Shown here: piece after piece, positions 23,443 to 35,924 of the stretch
Layout of the letters: each line of letters begins with the position of its first letter
Numbering within the stretch: the stretch's first letter is position 1
Assembly: GCA_007922305.1 (NCBI GenBank)
Contig: ML677348.1
Coordinates: 19,142,699-19,206,698, forward strand
Direction of reading: 5' to 3'
DNA: 64,000 nt
Origin: Dermatemys mawii
Lineage: Eukaryota > Chordata > Testudines > Dermatemydidae
The notes under the pieces: generated by a model
Told to the model about the DNA's origin: nothing
The model's input: the letters and a program-made list of their open reading frames with translations, nothing else
The model's database searches: none
Made by a program: the position numbers and the translations under genes

Positions 23443-24857
23443 AGTGTAAAAACTCCCTCAGATCTGCATTCCATCACTTCAACTCCTATTCAGGAGATCA
23501 CTTACAACACTGTCACAATCATGGTAAAGCTCCCCCTGCTGGACGCTCACCAAGCTGCTGGGTCTCAGTGTGCTGGACCCATATGCTTTACATGTCCCCT
23601 GGGTTTCAGCAGTCTCCAGTCACTGTCTCTGACTCCAGCTTCCCTAGCACACTTCCTGGGCAGAGATTCTGTGTTTCTGTCTGCTACCCCTTCACAGAAG
23701 TGGGACTTCATGGTCTGGCTACCTTAGGGCACCAGGACCACTGCTGACTCCCTCTCACCTCCACCCAAGATACCCCAGTAGTTTAAGAGCATCCTTTCCC
23801 AGAGCACCAACATTGTGAGCACTCTGGTTTACGTCTACCTCTCCAGGGTCACATGACAATGGAAGTACAAAACACAGAGGTTTTGTAAAAGGGATTCTAA
23901 AACAATTACTCTTAATTGTAAACAGCTTAAGAAATATACAGATCTAGACAAAACAACAAAATACCTGTACACCTTTCCCAGCCTCAGTGTTTCCTCGCCA
24001 ATCTTCAGTGTTCTTTGGGTTTAGGTCAGAATCTTTTAAGAAGTCCAGGATCTTTCTTCTTCCCCTTCCCTCTTGCACATAGCTTCTCCTCAGAAGCAAG
24101 AGGTGTCTTCTCACTCCTGCAACCAACCTTTTTTTTTCTGTTTCAGATCTCTTCTCTCTCCCTCCTCTAAAATAGCCAGTGGGAGACCCTTTTTTTAAAA
24201 TCTCCATTCTTGTTAGGTGACCTCCTGATCAGCTTCATCAGGTGATCAAAGTCCCCCATGAGGTGATCTGTTGCTTAGTTACCAGCCTACTAAGCAGATT
24301 GGTTTTCTTGGTCTGGCCACCATCTTTGTCAAAGTATGCTTGCATTTGAACAGAAAACTAGCAAGGTTTAACAATCCACCATTATCACCACCCCTTGGAA
24401 TTTCAGTCCAACATGGAAATAAAAAGACAACAGAGAAGGCAAACAAGCCCCACCTCCAAAATGGAATCTGCAGGCTGATTTAGATACATATGGAGAGTCT
24501 CCAATATCAAATTAAGTTCATAAATTCTAAATAGACAGATCTCTCCAAATCATCACATCTGTGCTTAAAGCTAAGCACATCCTTACAGGCTTTCCTCAAT
24601 ATTGATACTTTCTTGACTCAGGACTTTCAGACAAAAGTATCTTCAATGGGACGTAAGCACATATTTAAAGTTAAGCACATGCCAAAGTGCTCTGCTGAAC
24701 TGGGATGAGGTTACTCCTGTGCATAAATTTAAACTTGTGCTTAACTGAATCAGGACCTTAACCATTGTTCTAGCTCTTTGTATTCTGATTTTCAGAAGAG
24801 ACATAAAACCAAGTTCTGACCACCCTTCCATTACTCATTCAGTTCAGCCCTGCCTAT

Positions 24858-24915
24858 AATATAGTTTGTGAAGTACTTTGGAATCCTTGGAGATGAGAGA
24901 GCTATATAAACTGAA
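24858..24915 (+). repeat. L2-like LINE 3' end
   Basis: gtgaagtactttggaatcc followed by gagagctatataaactg matches the L2 3' terminus pattern (gtaaagcgctttgagatcc ... ggcgctatataaa). Confidence 0.5.
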
Positions 24916-26352
24916 GATACTGGATTTCATTTCTCTGCCTCCCTCCACCCTAAATAAATTCTGAGTATACTGTTTTAACCTTGTGCTATTAATTATTATT
25001 ATTATTACTATAAACTGCAGCTGGCTAATATGAGCATCTGTCAAGAAGCAAGTTTTCTTCTTGAACTAAACTCAAGAATGAAAAAAACTCTGAACATTAC
25101 ATTGCCATCAGGAATAAATATGCATTTTGCAGTTGGTTACCAGAGAAAATGCTGGTATATTGAAACCATATTATTGTACAGGGAGGGGAGTACCAGAGGA
25201 TCACAGAATTCTACAAATGCAGCTGCAGTTCCATGAAGTAAGATCAAGCAGATCCTTGCCCATAAAGATGAGGTAAGTAAGGGATGAAGTACAATAGTCC
25301 GCAGAACACAAATGTATAATGCAGCTGTAACTGTCTTGCTGTACTGCAGAAGTAGGCCAGCTAAGCCTCTGAGGCCTAAAAACTAATAGCAATAAACATA
25401 TCATACATATGGCTTTTATACAACTTGGATTTTATTTGTGTTGAAAACCTATTCTTTTGACAGTTAATAGTACTGACTCTTTTTTTATTTGAATGCATTT
25501 TCTTTACTGGTATTATGTTGATTTCTTGAGCTGCCAATCTGCTCCATTACCGGGTGATTAGGAAACTTGGGTGAAATCTTAATGCCACTGTAGTAACACT
25601 GTAGGAATTTTGCCATTGGATTCCATCAGGCCAGGATTTCATCAGGCCAGGCCATTGAATATCATGGGAAGTGCTAAATAATATTCATTTCATCCAATTA
25701 AATAATGAAAGCTGACACAGGTTTCCAATGTACGTCAACAGCACTGTCTCAGTCCACAGATATTTCCTTTCTGTAGGGATAAATGCAGTCAACAGGATGT
25801 TTAACATAAAGCGTGCAAAAGGTGCTGCAACACAGAATGAAAAAAGGAGGCCAAGATTGTAAATTCCTTCCACCTACATGGTAATCTCTGTATATTAAAA
25901 GCCGATATGGAGCAAGCAATGAAAACAGAAACATATAACCACATCACAACATTCACTTGCGAGAAACATTCATACTAATTTCCACCATCAAACGTCTGGC
26001 ATGATTACACTGGTCTACAATTTTTTAGAAGTCGTCTGCTTCAGAGATAAAATGTGATATTTATTATGTATTTTGATGTACTGAATTCAAATATGACAAT
26101 TAAAACAACTGATTGGCTACTGTTTCTAAGATATTTAAGTTTTTACGTTTTATGTCTATGTATATTGTGTAAATAGTAGAGTTTTAATCATAAATTGTAA
26201 ACCTAGGTCTTTTCATGTGTTTATGGTTGCTTTACATGATAATATTTCACCTGTCCTGTTTATGTAACACTTTAAAAATCAGCAAAAGGGTGATATAAAT
26301 AAAATGTATTATGAAACAAAAGGCAAAAAACTATTATGTACATAGTTTAGTC

Positions 26353-28041
26353 CTATTCAGTGTCTACTCGGCGCTTCTTGGCTTGTCTCTTGTATTCATT
26401 AAATGGAGCATCTCTTGTCAGTGTCCAGCAATAGTCTGCAAGCATTGATGGGCTCCATTTGCCCTGATAGCGTTTCTCCATTGTTGCAATGTCCTGGTGA
26501 AATCGCTCGCCGTGCTCGTTGCTCACTGCTCCGCAGTTCGGTGGAAAAAAATCTAGATGAGAGTGCAAAAAATGTATCTTTAGTGACATGTTGCAACCAA
26601 GGCTTTTGTATGCCTTGAGGAAGTTTTCCACCAACAACCTGTAGTTGTCTGCCTTGTTGTTTCCGAGAAAATGTATTGCCACTGACTGGAAGGCTTTCCA
26701 TGCCGTCTTTTCCTTGCCACGCAGTGCATGGTCAAATGCATCATCTCGAAGAAGTTCACGAATCTGAGGACCAACAAAGACACCTTCCTTTATCTTAGCT
26801 TCACTTAACCTTGGAAATTTTCCATGGAGGTACTTGAAAGCTGCTTGTGTTTTGTCAATGGCCTTGACAAAGTTCTTCATCAGACCCAGCTTGATGTGTA
26901 AGGGTGGTAACAAAATCTTCCTTGATTCAACAAGTGGTGGATGCTGGATACTTTTCCTCCCAGGCTCCAATGACTGTCAGAGTGGCCAATCTTTCTTGAT
27001 GTAGTGGGAATCTCTTGCACGACTATCCCATTCGCAGAGAAAACAGCAGTACTTTGTATATCCAGTCTGCAGACCAAGCAAGAGAGCAACAACCTTCAAA
27101 TCGCCACAAAGCTGCCACTGATGTTGGTCATAGTTTATGCACCTGAAAAGTTGTTTCATGTTGTCATAGGTTTCCTTCATATGGACTGCATGACCAACTG
27201 GAATTGATGGCAAAACATTGCCATTATGCAGCAAAACAGCTTTAAGACTCATCTTTGATGAATCAATGAAGAGTCTCCACTCATCTGGATCGTGAACGAT
27301 GTTGAGGGCTGCCATCACACCATCGATGTTGTTGCAGGCTACAAGATCACCTTCCATGAAGAAGAATGGGACAAGATCCTTTTGACGGTCACGGAACATA
27401 GAAACCCTAACATCACCTGCCAGGAGATTCCACTGCTGTAGTCTGGAGCCCAACAGTTCTGCCTTACTCATGGGTAGTTCCAAATCCCTGACAAGGTCAT
27501 TCAGTTCAGCTTGTGTTATGAGGTGTAGTTCAGAGGAGGAGGATGGGAGAAAATGTGGGTCCTGTGACATTGATGGTTCAGGACCAGAAGTTTTATCCTC
27601 TTCCTCTTCTGACTCAAGTGAGAATGATTCTGGTGCATCAGGAACCGGCAGTCCTTCTCCGTGGCGTATTGGGCGTAGAGCTGATGGAATGTTCAGATAA
27701 TGCACAGTCCACTTTTTCTTCTTTGACACACCTTTCCCAACTGGAGGCACCATGCAGAAGTAACAATTGCTGGTATGATCTGTTGGCTCTCTCCAAATCA
27801 TTGGCACTGCAAAAGGCATAGATTTCCTTTTCCTGTTCAACCACTGGCGAAGATTTGTTGCACAAGTGTTGCAGCATATGTGTGGGGCCCACCTCTTGTC
27901 CTGATCTCCAATTTTGCAGCCAAAATAAAGGTGATAGGCTTTCTTAACCATAGTGGTTATACTGCGCTTTTGTGATGCAAAAGTCACTTCACCACAAACA
28001 TAGCAGAAGTTATCTGCACTGTTCACACAAGTACGAGGCAT
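26353..28041 (-). pseudogene. Transposase-like protein with one in-frame stop
   Basis: A single frame of 563 codons, ATG at 28041, terminal TAG at 26355-26353, interrupted by one TGA at 26979-26977. The two open parts (354 and about 206 codons) are in the same frame with no indel; the downstream part has no ATG at its head, only TTG. The break is most simply CGA to TGA, a CpG decay. The N-terminal part has cysteine pairs C13xxC16, C42, C56-C57xxC60 and C93xxC96, probably zinc-binding. An acidic serine-rich linker follows near residues 138-165. The C-terminal half has LPPLHIKLGLMKNF (about 378-391), KIHFLHSHLDFF (about 488-499) and HGERFHQD (about 510-517), a good place for a catalytic glutamate. 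I recognise it as a transposon-encoded family found in scattered animals. The DDE residues are not proven. Confidence 0.8.
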
Positions 28042-28178
28042 CTCTGCTCACTTTGGCTAAACAGAAATGTGTCCCTTTGCAAAATCAAACACTGACAAAT
28101 AAGAGAGCATGACACTGTATGATTTCTAGAGCTGATATAGGGCAATTTGTTCAGCAGAGTGATGTAAGCTTCGTTATG

Positions 28179-28260
28179 ATTGCATCATCCATGACTTCTA
28201 GGAATAACATGATGCAATTCATATCATATATGATGCAATACCAGCTTCAGATTGCATCAT
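28179..28260. promoter_or_regulatory. Four phased 10-mers upstream of the transposase
   Basis: attgcatcat at 28179-28188 and 28251-28260, and its exact reverse complement atgatgcaat at 28209-28218 and 28230-28239. Start-to-start spacings are 30, 21 and 21 bp, about three, two and two helical turns. They lie 138-219 bp upstream of the ATG. They may bind the transposase or a host bZIP factor; the sequence equals a C/EBP-ATF composite site. Confidence 0.75.
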
Positions 28261-28554
28261 TCATTGTTTTGCCTAAAAAGCAAGTACTGTCCAAACCCAG
28301 TCATAGATTTATTCACAGATCCAGTCAAATATGTATTTTAGTCATTTCTGGTTTAAATTGAGATCCCTTCTCTTTATAACTCACTTATCCTCCGCCATTC
28401 CCACGTCAAGGGTCGTATATACTGACCCAATAGCATATCTTGAAAACTAGAGCCAATCAACAATTTTAAACACCATTTTCATTCTCAGTGACCCAGAATT
28501 AGTAAAGTTTGACTACATTTATTTCAGAAGGATTTTGGCTGTAGAGCAGTGTTA

Positions 28555-29175
28555 CTTAAAGGTTTTATTTTAAACTAGTCTTACTTATAAAAACAAAATT
28601 CCCAAGATGGTGTAATTTCTCATCTTCATATTTTGTAATGTGTATCTATTTGAAACTGGCAACATTCTGTAATGTTGTACAAGCCTTTTTCAAGGCTATT
28701 AACACAAAATCAACTCTTTCCTGGTTTTTATGATAAAAATTGAAAATGAACCTTGTAGTCATTCTAGACCAGCAAAACAGAGCAGACAAAGCAAGTACTG
28801 TAGACTGATATCTTTTATTAGACCAATTTAGAGTTCAAAAATATGCAAGCCTCTTTACCACGCAGAAGTGTGTGTATGTAGACCTCTAGGTTGGATCCAT
28901 AAAATGTATCTAACTACTTGTTTTGTCACTATTTATATATTTTTTAAAAAAAGATTTCAGAATAAAACAAAACTGAAGCACTAGCATGAGTTAGCATGTG
29001 ACTTGGCTATATATAAGATGGTTTGATAAATAAAACTTACCAGTGTGTACAAATAAAGTTTTGCTTCTGCTTTCTATTTTGATATGTTTCCTTTATTAAA
29101 AAATCTCATGATAACTAACAATTTTTGGGACCACAATATTTTCTGATTGCTCCAACTTCTTTATGATAAGAATAA
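28555..29175. other. Unassigned AT-rich DNA with a fold-back retroposon scrap
   Basis: No gene. At about 28795-28870 the sequence gatatcttttattagacc followed by aaaaatatgcaagc is the reverse complement of the family whose better copy is at 47360-47435. Confidence 0.45.
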
Positions 29176-29179
29176 CAAT

Positions 29180-29475
29180 AATAATACTTTTCACTGATAT
29201 AGCAGAGTTTTTCATCTAAGGATCTCAAAGTCCTTTATAAAGATAGGTATATAATAATTAACATTTTATATTTATTTTATATGTTCAAAGCACTGAACCA
29301 ACATTAACTAATTAATCAGTCTTCATAACACCCCTGAAAATTGGTGAGTAAATACTATTATTCCCATTTTACAGATGTTGAAACTGAAAGGTTACAAGTC
29401 TGTGGCAGAACCAGGATTAGCATTCCTGATTCCCAGTGCTGTGCTCATTCCTCAAGACTACACTGCCTTATAAGA
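29180..29475 (+). repeat. MIR (CORE-SINE) relic
   Basis: In order: gatctcaaagtcctttataa, cattaactaattaatc, tactattattcccattttac, agatgttgaaactgaaagg, gtggcagaaccaggatt and cagtgctgtgctc. This matches the MIR consensus from the body to the 3' part over nearly 300 bp, plus orientation, with an AT-rich insertion at 29248-29290. Confidence 0.75.
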
Positions 29476-32284
29476 TTTTTTTAATCTATTTTTGTGACAG
29501 GTAAAATACCTATTTATAAAAACACACTTTTAAAAAAGTAGGTGACCACATGAATATGCTAAAAACATATATTTTACTGCATGTCTACACTATTGCTGCT
29601 AGTGCCACTGTACTTACAAATGGAGCAATTAATTAATCATTTGCATGTGTAATATCTGAATTTGCACATGCAGTCATAGCAATTGCACATGCAAATGTGG
29701 GTGCAAAATTGCATACACACTTTATGTGCACAAACCTTATGTGTTGCTTTTTTATCACCTATAAAGTCTACGAGATATAAGCATCAAAGAAAATTGCTGA
29801 AGGAGAAAGAATATAGCAGTTTCATTTGTCTTGCGCCATGTGGGTAAAGGTCACTTTCATCTTCTTTAATTACTTTTCTTCGGAATTATGTCAGAAGTAC
29901 ACTTAAAACATGGTTTTGACCTTTAAAAAATAGATTGGGGGTGGGGAAATCACTGTGACAGAAACTGCAACAACATAATATTGTTGAGACAACAGTTACA
30001 TTCTCGGTACATTTCACAGCTATTTGTACTGAATGAATTCAATTTTTGTCATTGTTTCAACAACGCTATTTGCAATAACCAAAACTACTTCGAAATGTAT
30101 ATTTAATTTCTTCTCTGAGATGGCTTCAGCATATTCCCGTTTGTAAAATGAGGCCCTCTTTTGCCTCTGAGCTTTGGAACCTACTAGAAAGCAGTGCTGT
30201 TGGGACAACATGAATGCCCTCCTCATGGCATGAAACATTTGGAACCAAGGTTATAAGAAGCTATGTGGACTCCAACTGCCTATGTTGGAGTCCACACTTC
30301 CATTCTGCAGCAAGGTGCAGGTGGAAAGACCTTCCCTTCAAGCCAAGAAACTTGGGAGAGAGTGAATTTATAAGACTTTACTAATTCATTAATACTAGTT
30401 CTTAAAGTTTTTATTTAGTTTTAGATTCCCAGACCAGACCAACTTCAGCTCAATTCCAGGACATCATGTCCAGTCTGGACCCCAAAGTTTTGGAAAAACG
30501 TCTGGTGTAAATGGTGTATCTCATGCTCTCCATCTTCCCAGATTTATTTGCACATACCTGTTGTTTAATGTACCTTCGGAAAGTCCTTCCCCACAACTCT
30601 TTTTGGCTTGCTGTGCTTTCACATATCAGGTCTGGAAGGGCAAGCAGGCCTGGATCCAGGCTTTCCTGATGTTAGAGACATTATGAGCTAGATCCAATTC
30701 AACTCAGGCACAGTTCCCCTGCCAAATTCAGCCTCTAGGCTCCCTCAAAATGGAAAGTAGAAGCCTTCATTTTCAGGTCTGGTACCATCATCCAGAACCA
30801 AATCAATGGAACACTCTGTTTCTGGTCCCATGGCTGTTCTGGTGTGAGAAACTAACTTTGTTGTCTGGGTCTATTGGTGCAAAGGTACATTCAGTGTCAA
30901 GCAGTTTCTCAGCAGGGACCTACTGATGCTACCAATGCATCTCTCTAAGTACTAGCGATTATGTCAGCACCAGGAAGAACTCTGTCTAAACCTCACCCTG
31001 TCAGTGTCAAGCTCTTCTCAGATTCAAGGTCATACTTGGTCAGGGCATTCCCATTCCCATTCTTCATGCAGCTGACACTGCTAAGGTGGTATTGATGGCT
31101 TGCCTCCACAATGTTTCCATCATAGAATCTGCAGGGCTGGTACCCAGAATTCTATTCGCACATTTACTCAGCACCACTTTCTTGATTTGGCATCCAGATC
31201 TGACATATGATTTGAAAGACAGTTCTACAGTAGTTTTTTAGTTAAAATGCCTCAGTCTATTCTCCTAGGGATGCATTTGTTACTAGATTCCCACAAGTGG
31301 AAAAACATAGAGGCCACCTCATAGAAGAAACTAATATGTGGAAATGGTGACAGATATTTGTTGGCAGATCATGACAATAAAAGATGGGTAACTGGTCTAA
31401 AGAAGTACTTCTGTGTTGTGCTCTATCAAACATTTCAATGGACAGTTCCATTATGGGCTCAGACTTGCTCCTACTGAAGTCACTTAGAACACTTCCATCC
31501 ACACTGTAATGTGACGTGTCAAAATGCCCTTCTTTGTGATGTTTTAAATTGTTGCACTGTGCAAAATGTAAGAAAGCAAACCTGACATCTGAAGAACAGC
31601 AAGTGAGTTATACAAACCTATACGGCTTTTCTTCTGTCCCCTTGGATCCTGGAAAATCCTCATTTTCATTCCACCATTTCTTGGATCTCAAGTTGAACTT
31701 TTTTTCCTTTTGGCTGAGGAAAGTAATGTGGGACTGGCTTTGGCGCTCATCAGCACCATTCTTAAGAATGACACTTCTTTCCTGCTCTCAGAAGCTAAAC
31801 ATTCTATTTCCACACTGCACTCATCCCCTGCCCGCCCAGAGACTGAACTCAGCTCTCTAGCATGATAATGCACAGCACTAATCCTGAGTAGACTGGGAAG
31901 GATGAAATCCTGTTATTTAGTAATAAGATGGTCTTGTACACCACTTTGATTGCAAGTGCATTTAAGTCTGAGGTATTGTTTGAGGTTACCTTTTCAAGTA
32001 AATGTATATTTATATTTGCATTTAGAGGTCTTTTGGATAAGATCTTCAAAATGAAGGTTCTATCTACTTTGCCTGAACATTGAGTATTCCATGGTGCTTT
32101 GTGTAAGAGGAAGAGTTTGATCTGATGACTTGACCAAACTTCACACACACACACACTTTCGTGAAATGTGCTGGGCACTGTCCACTGACCTCCACAAGAG
32201 AGGTGGCTGCATTCTGTGGTGCATTAAATTTGTAAGGTGAGATTTTGCTCATGCTGCTTTCATTGAGAGCAGAATTAAGCACTA
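29476..32284. other. Unassigned DNA
   Basis: No gene or confident repeat. The 30400-31250 part is CT-rich and may be a decayed retroelement, but I could not find a conserved protein motif. Frames at 31257-31502, 31549-31860 and 31849-32178 show no domain. Confidence 0.4.
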
Positions 32285-32340
32285 TTCTGTAAAGCACTTT
32301 GGGACACATGGCGATGAACTGCACTATACATTATTATTGT
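32285..32340 (+). repeat. L2-like LINE 3' end
   Basis: ctgtaaagcactttgggac then actatacattattatt fits the L2 3' terminus. Only the last ~55 bases are kept. Confidence 0.55.
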
Positions 32341-32383
32341 TTAACCTGCTCCTCAGGCCAGAAGAACTAGGCCAGAACTTGCA

Positions 32384-32623
32384 CTAGTGTTTTCTCATGA
32401 TGCAGATGGCTGGACACTGAAATGTCACGGGTGAGTTGCAAGACTGCACATCAGTGGCATCAGGTACCACAAGCAGAGCTCGAGTGTCATATGTCCAAGG
32501 ATCACAGCTGATCCAGTAAAGGTGATCACCAGTCAGTTTAAAGTGGGGGTGCACTGTTGTCCGATGGGGCTCCATCACAGTCCAACTGATGCAAGCCAGC
32601 TGTTCACAGGCCCAACTGAGCAT
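32384..32623 (-). pseudogene. Possible Ty3-type pol fragment before integrase
   Basis: The minus frame reads HFKLTGDHLYWISCDP, then RALLVVPDATD. This resembles the segment just upstream of the integrase zinc finger in Ty3 polyproteins (F-V-GDLLYRVSRD---QLLVPR). The expected H2C2 finger (GHLG, C-x2-C) is not seen downstream. No other confirming domain is present, so this is tentative. If right, it would belong to a different element from the plus-strand SCAN-gag relic at 35.9 kb, because the strand differs. Confidence 0.4.
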
Positions 32624-33699
32624 GGAATCCTCCTTTCGGTCCAGGCTGAAGTCTGCCCCTCAAACTCAGCCCCTTCCCAAGCAGGTTTCTTATGGTGACC
32701 TCTTCATCTGAGGGGGTCATGGTCAAAATCTCTGGTTGCTTGGCCATTCAGGTTGGGATTCTTGGGTGCCTCATCTGCCTTCTCAAACAGCTCTCCCTCA
32801 ACGGCTACTTCAGGCTTTTGGGATCCCAGGTTCACAGCACGTAGGACCACTGCAAATCCCCTCTAGTCACAGCCTCAGATAACAAGATAAGCTAGGCTCA
32901 GTGCCAGGCCTACATCATGGCCTGCATCTCCCCCTTCACCATCATGGTGACCCAAGCCTTAGGGTAGGGCTTCACATCCCTATCCCAGAGAGTAAAGTGT
33001 GAGTAATTTGTCAGTATGTTAGCACTGCTGGATACAGATATGCACAGTGACAAGCAATCAGTTATGGAACCTTTTGTGGTCCAACCCTACTTGCAGATAT
33101 TCACATGCTTATTATCAAAAATTGAACCAACCTATACATTTGAGAGGCTGGCAATAGCCTCTGTGCCAGACCATTGTTTCTCCATGATATTGCTGTCATT
33201 TAGGTAATGAATCGAGCCAGATACTCAGGCTGACCACATCAGACCTCAAAGATCTCCAAATTGGGAAGGGATCTGACTAAAAGTGGGGGATTGTAGCCAA
33301 ACAGGTATTACGCTGAGCCACATAATGGAGTTTTACTGGCCCAGAGGATCAGTCCCCAGGTATTCATTCTCTCCTTTAGACCAACCTTCCCGTGATTTCC
33401 ATATTGAAAGGCAACACCTAGATGCCCTCTATCCAGGGAGAGACAAACTTCCACTATCTCCCCCACATCTGCTCTTGCATCCTCTATAGAGACTATCCAA
33501 ATTCTTTATTTCCTGTACCATCATGAAACTCAGTCTCAGCTTAAGTAAACTTGTGTAACTGTAAAATAAATAGCTTATGATGTGAATAATATTATTTTCA
33601 TTCTAGGTTCCATTTACAACCTTCAAAGTATGAAAACTGTACTTGTATTTTAATTTATTTTATAGACTATTTTTTGAGATGGTGGACAGCCCCTGATCT
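32624..33699. other. Unassigned DNA, possible retroelement flank
   Basis: No gene. The composition is similar to the preceding fragment. Frames at 33016-33207 and 33283-33489 have no domain. Confidence 0.35.
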
Positions 33700-33705
33700 G
33701 TCATG

Positions 33706-33722
33706 ATATATATCTCTATCTA

Positions 33723-33756
<34 letters not shown>

Positions 33757-33757
33757 G
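33706..33757. repeat. (TCTA)n microsatellite
   Basis: About ten tandem tcta/ctat units preceded by a tatatctc run. Likely polymorphic. Confidence 0.95.
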
Positions 33758-35450
33758 TTCTGCTGAAAGCACAACCACAGATATGGAAAGCCTACTTACA
33801 GCTAGCTCAGCAATGAATACAAATTCTTGAAACTCAGAAGGAAGGCTATGTTAAAAAATTCAGTTTCCTAGGTTCCATGAAGAGAGTAACTGAAATATTC
33901 ATGTTACATGGGCTTGGCTTTTTGTTTTCCTGCTGAAAGAATTATTTTAGATATTGGTGTGATTTGTTCAGATAAATGATTTTAAGGATTGATGTATGGT
34001 TCAGGGATATAGGACTCCATCTTGCTCCCACTAAAATAAATGGCAAAATTAATTGACTTCAGTGATACAGGATTGGGTCAAAAGACCCACTACTGCACCT
34101 CTAATGTCACTGGTTCAAATCCAGACAAGGTCCAGAATAGAGCAAACAGGAGGGGGGGAATATTTTTGTAAATTCTCAATTAATTTTCAATTAGACTATG
34201 TCCACACCTCTTTTATTTGCTTTTCACAAACACTCATGTGAACCGTTTTTTGTTCACACAAATGTTTGGGAATTACTATTTTTGTCCAAAATTGGTTTTC
34301 ACGTGCAAACACTGGTATTCATGAACAAATGTCGTTATTTCCTACTCATGTCAGAACTGCTCATCTCCTGTTTATAAAGTTTCAGTCATCTTATCAAGGA
34401 GCAGAAAGAGTACTATGTGATGGAGGTGACCAGCCATACACCACAAGTAACCAATAGCAGATATAGAGGAAGTGAACAAACATCAGGCTGTGATACACTT
34501 GCATAAATTATTTCTTGAACAATTATGAATAAATAAATTAATAAAAAACACATACTGTTCACAGATAATTCATTAACAGAAAAAGAACTGTATTCATTGG
34601 ATAAATTATTCATTGTGAACAGTGCCCAGCCATAGTTTATCAGTCTATCTTTGGGTTTTCTATAGCACCATATCTGAGCAGTGATCAAAAGTCATTACTA
34701 TCTGAGGACAGTTTGATGACCAACATCAAATGAGCTGTTAGCCCCAAACACTGGCCTAGTAAATTAGATGTTCACATCACACACACAGCAATTGGCCCCA
34801 GCAGAAAGCACAAGACTGAATGAGCAAAAAATTAAACTGCCAGTACATAGTTTTTCCAGGGCAGGGCCAATGAACAGGATAATGTTGAAAAGCATGCAAT
34901 CCTGAAACATGGATGAAGAGGAGATCTGAGTTTCCAGTGCAGCCAAACTCATCAACTTTCACCAGTGCTATGAAAAGATAAATTATGTTATTTTTAGGCA
35001 CAATGCAGCAATCATAAAAATAAATATTGCACCATAAACATGCAGATATATCCAACCCTTAAAAACATATGTGTCACAACGTAATGTTACCCAGGTAAAA
35101 AATGTACAAGGAATCAGAGCTTTAATAAAAGAACCCAGAAAACATCAAAGAAATGGGTAAGGCCAGATACAATTCAGTTTAAATTAAAAGAATAGTTTTG
35201 ACTATGTAAAAATGAGGAATTTTTTTTACAAAAGTCAAAATGACATTCAAAACATTTTGTTCAACACAAAATATTTTTTCAGTTTTTTGTTTCAGAAAAT
35301 GAAAAAAAAATCTATTCAAAACTAATCAATTTATTTTTTAAAATTCATTTCAGTCACCAAACCACAAAGTCAATTTGCTCTGCTCTAGTTAGAAAGCCTG
35401 ATCTGCGGAATAATTTTTGTTAGATTTCTGATGTTTTAACTATTGCTCTG
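33758..35450. other. Unassigned AT-rich DNA
   Basis: No gene. It holds an RNA polymerase III B-box-like ggttcaaatcc at 34112-34122 without a clear A box, a hairpin actgttcaca at 34554-34563 facing tgtgaacagt at 34614-34623, and A/T homopolymer-rich repeat DNA at 35215-35390. Confidence 0.4.
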
Positions 35451-35453
35451 TGA

Positions 35454-35840
35454 CTAAGGTATAAAGCTCTCTCTGTAAAAACAGACCGTCTGTCTACTGT
35501 GCAGAGATACTGAAGTAATAACTGATCCATTATAACATGGAAAAAGAAAGCCTAAAGTAGTTGGTGAAGCAGGAGCAATAACAGCGGCTCTAGCAGCAGT
35601 AACTGCTTCAGCAGTAGCAATTTTTGCAGCATGACCACCAACATCATCAAGAAGCCCAGCAAAGATTCTTGTTGCAGGTAATGGACTGAATAAGACAGAC
35701 TCTTCTGGACTGAATGAGGGTAATGCCACATCTCCTCCCACATCTATGGAAGAAGGATTCCTACCTAAAATGGCAACTAAGGATGACATATAAAGATCTC
35801 TGAATGTCTGGTGATTGCATGTTGGTGGTCCCTTGACCAT
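35454..35840 (-). other. Unrecognised open frame
   Basis: A 128-codon minus frame containing an alanine-rich run (AEAVTAARAAVIAPAS) and MYMSSL-like start context. I recognise no family. It lies just upstream of the SCAN-gag relic but on the opposite strand. It may be part of a repeat or chance. No splice or promoter support is seen. Confidence 0.2.
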
Positions 35841-35924
35841 TGAGTACTCAGGCGGGCCCTATGCCTGATTAGGAAGACTCAAGCAGTATCATGATGCTGG
35901 GTGATGGATCATAACTCTGAAAGT

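Larger units (their letters stand above)
22901..26004. other. Unassigned DNA with small repeat relics
   Basis: No gene seen. A CT-rich stretch at 23500-24490 looks like an old LTR or retroelement flank but gives no domain. Pieces with taagcacat motifs (24565-24760) resemble palindromic repeat debris. Frames at 23944-24207 and 25685-25934 are featureless. Confidence 0.4.
26008..28551 (-). mobile_element. CMC (Chapaev-like) DNA transposon, nearly intact
   Basis: A 2544-bp element. The left terminus cactggtctaca (26008-26019) and the inverted right terminus (reverse complement cactgctctaca, 28540-28551) match at 11 of 12. The three bases tta flank both ends (26005-26007 and 28552-28554), a 3-bp target duplication. 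CACTG termini fit the CACTA/Mirage/Chapaev group, and the TWA 3-bp duplication points to the Chapaev3-like branch (inference). It encodes one minus-strand transposase-like protein. The upstream 500 bp hold four copies of a 10-mer. It is the youngest autonomous-type insertion in the window by state of preservation. Confidence 0.8.

Noticed and set aside
33706..33757. CRISPR-like array
   Set aside because: Simple (TCTA)n microsatellite without spacers; the DNA is vertebrate.
34112..34122. tRNA or tRNA-SINE from a B-box-like ggttcaaatcc
   Set aside because: No acceptable A box at the right distance and no cloverleaf stems were seen.
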